Origin: JAKZVK01 sp965248255
GTDB lineage: Bacteria > Acidobacteriota > Terriglobia > Bryobacterales > UBA6623
Reading direction: 5' to 3'
Assembly: GCA_965248255.1 (NCBI GenBank)
Contig: CBDFIW010000004.1
Span: forward strand, 1,798,001-1,862,000
DNA length: 64,000 nucleotides
The stretch's first letter is position 1. The number at the start of each line of letters is the position of its first letter. A model generated the notes under the pieces. It made no database searches. It saw only the letters and a program-made list of their open reading frames with translations, and was not told the DNA's origin. Positions 63,367 through 64,000 of the stretch are shown here, piece after piece. The position numbers and the translations under genes are program-made.

Positions 63367-64000
63367 GGGGACATCCATGATAGGTATCTGTCAAGGATGG
63401 ACGCAGTCATCCGGAACCTCCCGTCAGCGGGGGCGCGGTGTTCAGCAGTGACGCTTCGCAGCCCGAGCGTTTTTGCGAATCAAGTCACAAGGTCAACGAG
63501 TCACGTGACCAGACATCCATGTGCGCGCATCGGGTCGCCCCACCTCAGCGGCGGGGGACCGTCGCGGAAGATTCAGTTTGGATTTTCAGGCCCGCCGGCC
63601 TCGAAACAGACAATACGGACGCATCAGAGGTTTCCCCGTAAACTCTCGAGGAAACCCCTTCGCGTAGTCCCCCACAGGCGAGGACCGGCGGGCAGCTCGT
63701 GACACCGCACAGCGTCGGTGAAACTCTTCGTTTCTCCTTGCAACAGAAAAAAAGTAAATTCTCCTCGTTACGCCGCGGCCGCCACCCGCGGCACGAACGC
63801 TCGGCCGCTGGTGTCCACAGCCCGCAGATATGCCACCAACTTGCGCGCCACGGCCAACGTCGCGCGATTGCGCGGGCCGCGCTGCAACTCCCGCTCATGG
63901 ACGTCGTGCAGCTGCGGGTTCCAGCGCGGCGCGAGTTTCGCCGCCTCGATCAGCACCCGCTGCAAATGCTTGTTGCGTTGCTTCGACAGCGGTCCGCGCT
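63367..64000 (-). mobile_element. IS110-family element (copy 2), cut by the window edge
   Basis: Identical layout to 36178-37690 with a constant offset of 27189 bases. It contains the full 400-bp noncoding flank and the first part, in genome order, of the transposase C-terminus. The left boundary is at GGGGACATCC (63367), 18 bases after queF. The rest lies beyond the window. Confidence 0.9.
63768..64000 (-). CDS. IS110-family transposase, C-terminal part (copy 2)
   Basis: Stop at 63768, continuing to the window edge, about 77 C-terminal residues. It is the same protein as 36579-37607, with the conserved tail KHLQRVLIEAAKLAPRWNPQ and PRNRATLAVARKLVAYLRAV. The N-terminal DEDD domain and start are outside the window, so integrity cannot be judged. 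Confidence 0.93.
   Translation of the reverse strand, partial: RGPLSKQRNKHLQRVLIEAAKLAPRWNPQLHDVHERELQRGPRNRATLAVARKLVAYLRAVDTSGRAFVPRVAAAA

Overview
The window looks like chromosomal DNA of an Acidobacteriota bacterium, most likely of the Bryobacterales/Solibacter group. The strongest pointers are a TIGR03437-type C-terminal domain (described from Solibacter), a secreted SBBP-repeat beta-propeller protein, a FecR protein with a Trp/Tyr/Gly/His-rich middle, a DUF1501 protein, a cyclase-fold protein carrying a haem motif, and many short dispersed GC-rich repeats. The DNA is GC-rich by eye, except for one AT-richer block near 33-36 kb. No rRNA, tRNA, CRISPR array or prophage was found.

Layout. 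1-9.3 kb: 5' part of uvrC; a three-gene envelope operon (outer-membrane porin, CuA-type cupredoxin, dihaem DUF1111 cytochrome); a cyclase-family lipoprotein, an ArsC/Spx-like protein, an alpha/beta hydrolase, thiC and a methyltransferase. 9.4-17.5 kb: FKBP lipoprotein, haem-motif cyclase-fold protein, DUF4231 gene between 60-bp direct repeats, DUF1501 protein, recG, rsmD and an orphan RbsC-like permease. 17.5-26 kb: a complete IS630-family element, a MITE and repeats, meaB-mce (methylmalonyl-CoA pathway), a glycosyltransferase, mtnA, a CPBP protease, an aldo/keto reductase with a GYD gene, and a DinB-like protein.

26-37.7 kb is the plastic zone. A TIGR03437 protein and an SBBP protein are separated by a 5'-truncated IS630 copy. 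An IS481-family element sits inside a MITE just upstream of the SBBP gene and reads into it in frame. Next come a frameshifted large secreted protein of unknown function and a complete IS110-family element. A second IS110 copy runs off the right edge.

38-64 kb: fadN, an isolated nuoB, an amidohydrolase, an acetamidase, gdhA, the FecR/Arg-Ser-rich protein, a membrane-anchored epimerase, an M19-type peptidase, a bicupin, an SSS symporter with a 36-residue accessory protein that was found by eye, mtgA, an FAD oxidoreductase, a BNR sialidase-like protein, a S55 (SpoIVB-like) protein translationally coupled to a secreted propeller protein, and queF.

The most interesting items are these. (1) A 121-bp MITE with CTAG termini occurs four times, each touching the 3' end of a gene and mostly overlapping a TAG stop. 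(2) The S55 protein appears to have its Ser and His halves in the reverse order to SpoIVB. (3) The porin/CuA/dihaem operon looks like an envelope electron-transfer module. (4) The IS110 copies share a conserved noncoding flank that is a bridge-RNA candidate, and the transposase ribosome-binding site can pair with an upstream copy. (5) The DUF4231 gene lies between direct repeats. (6) The 33-36 kb protein is of an unrecognised type.
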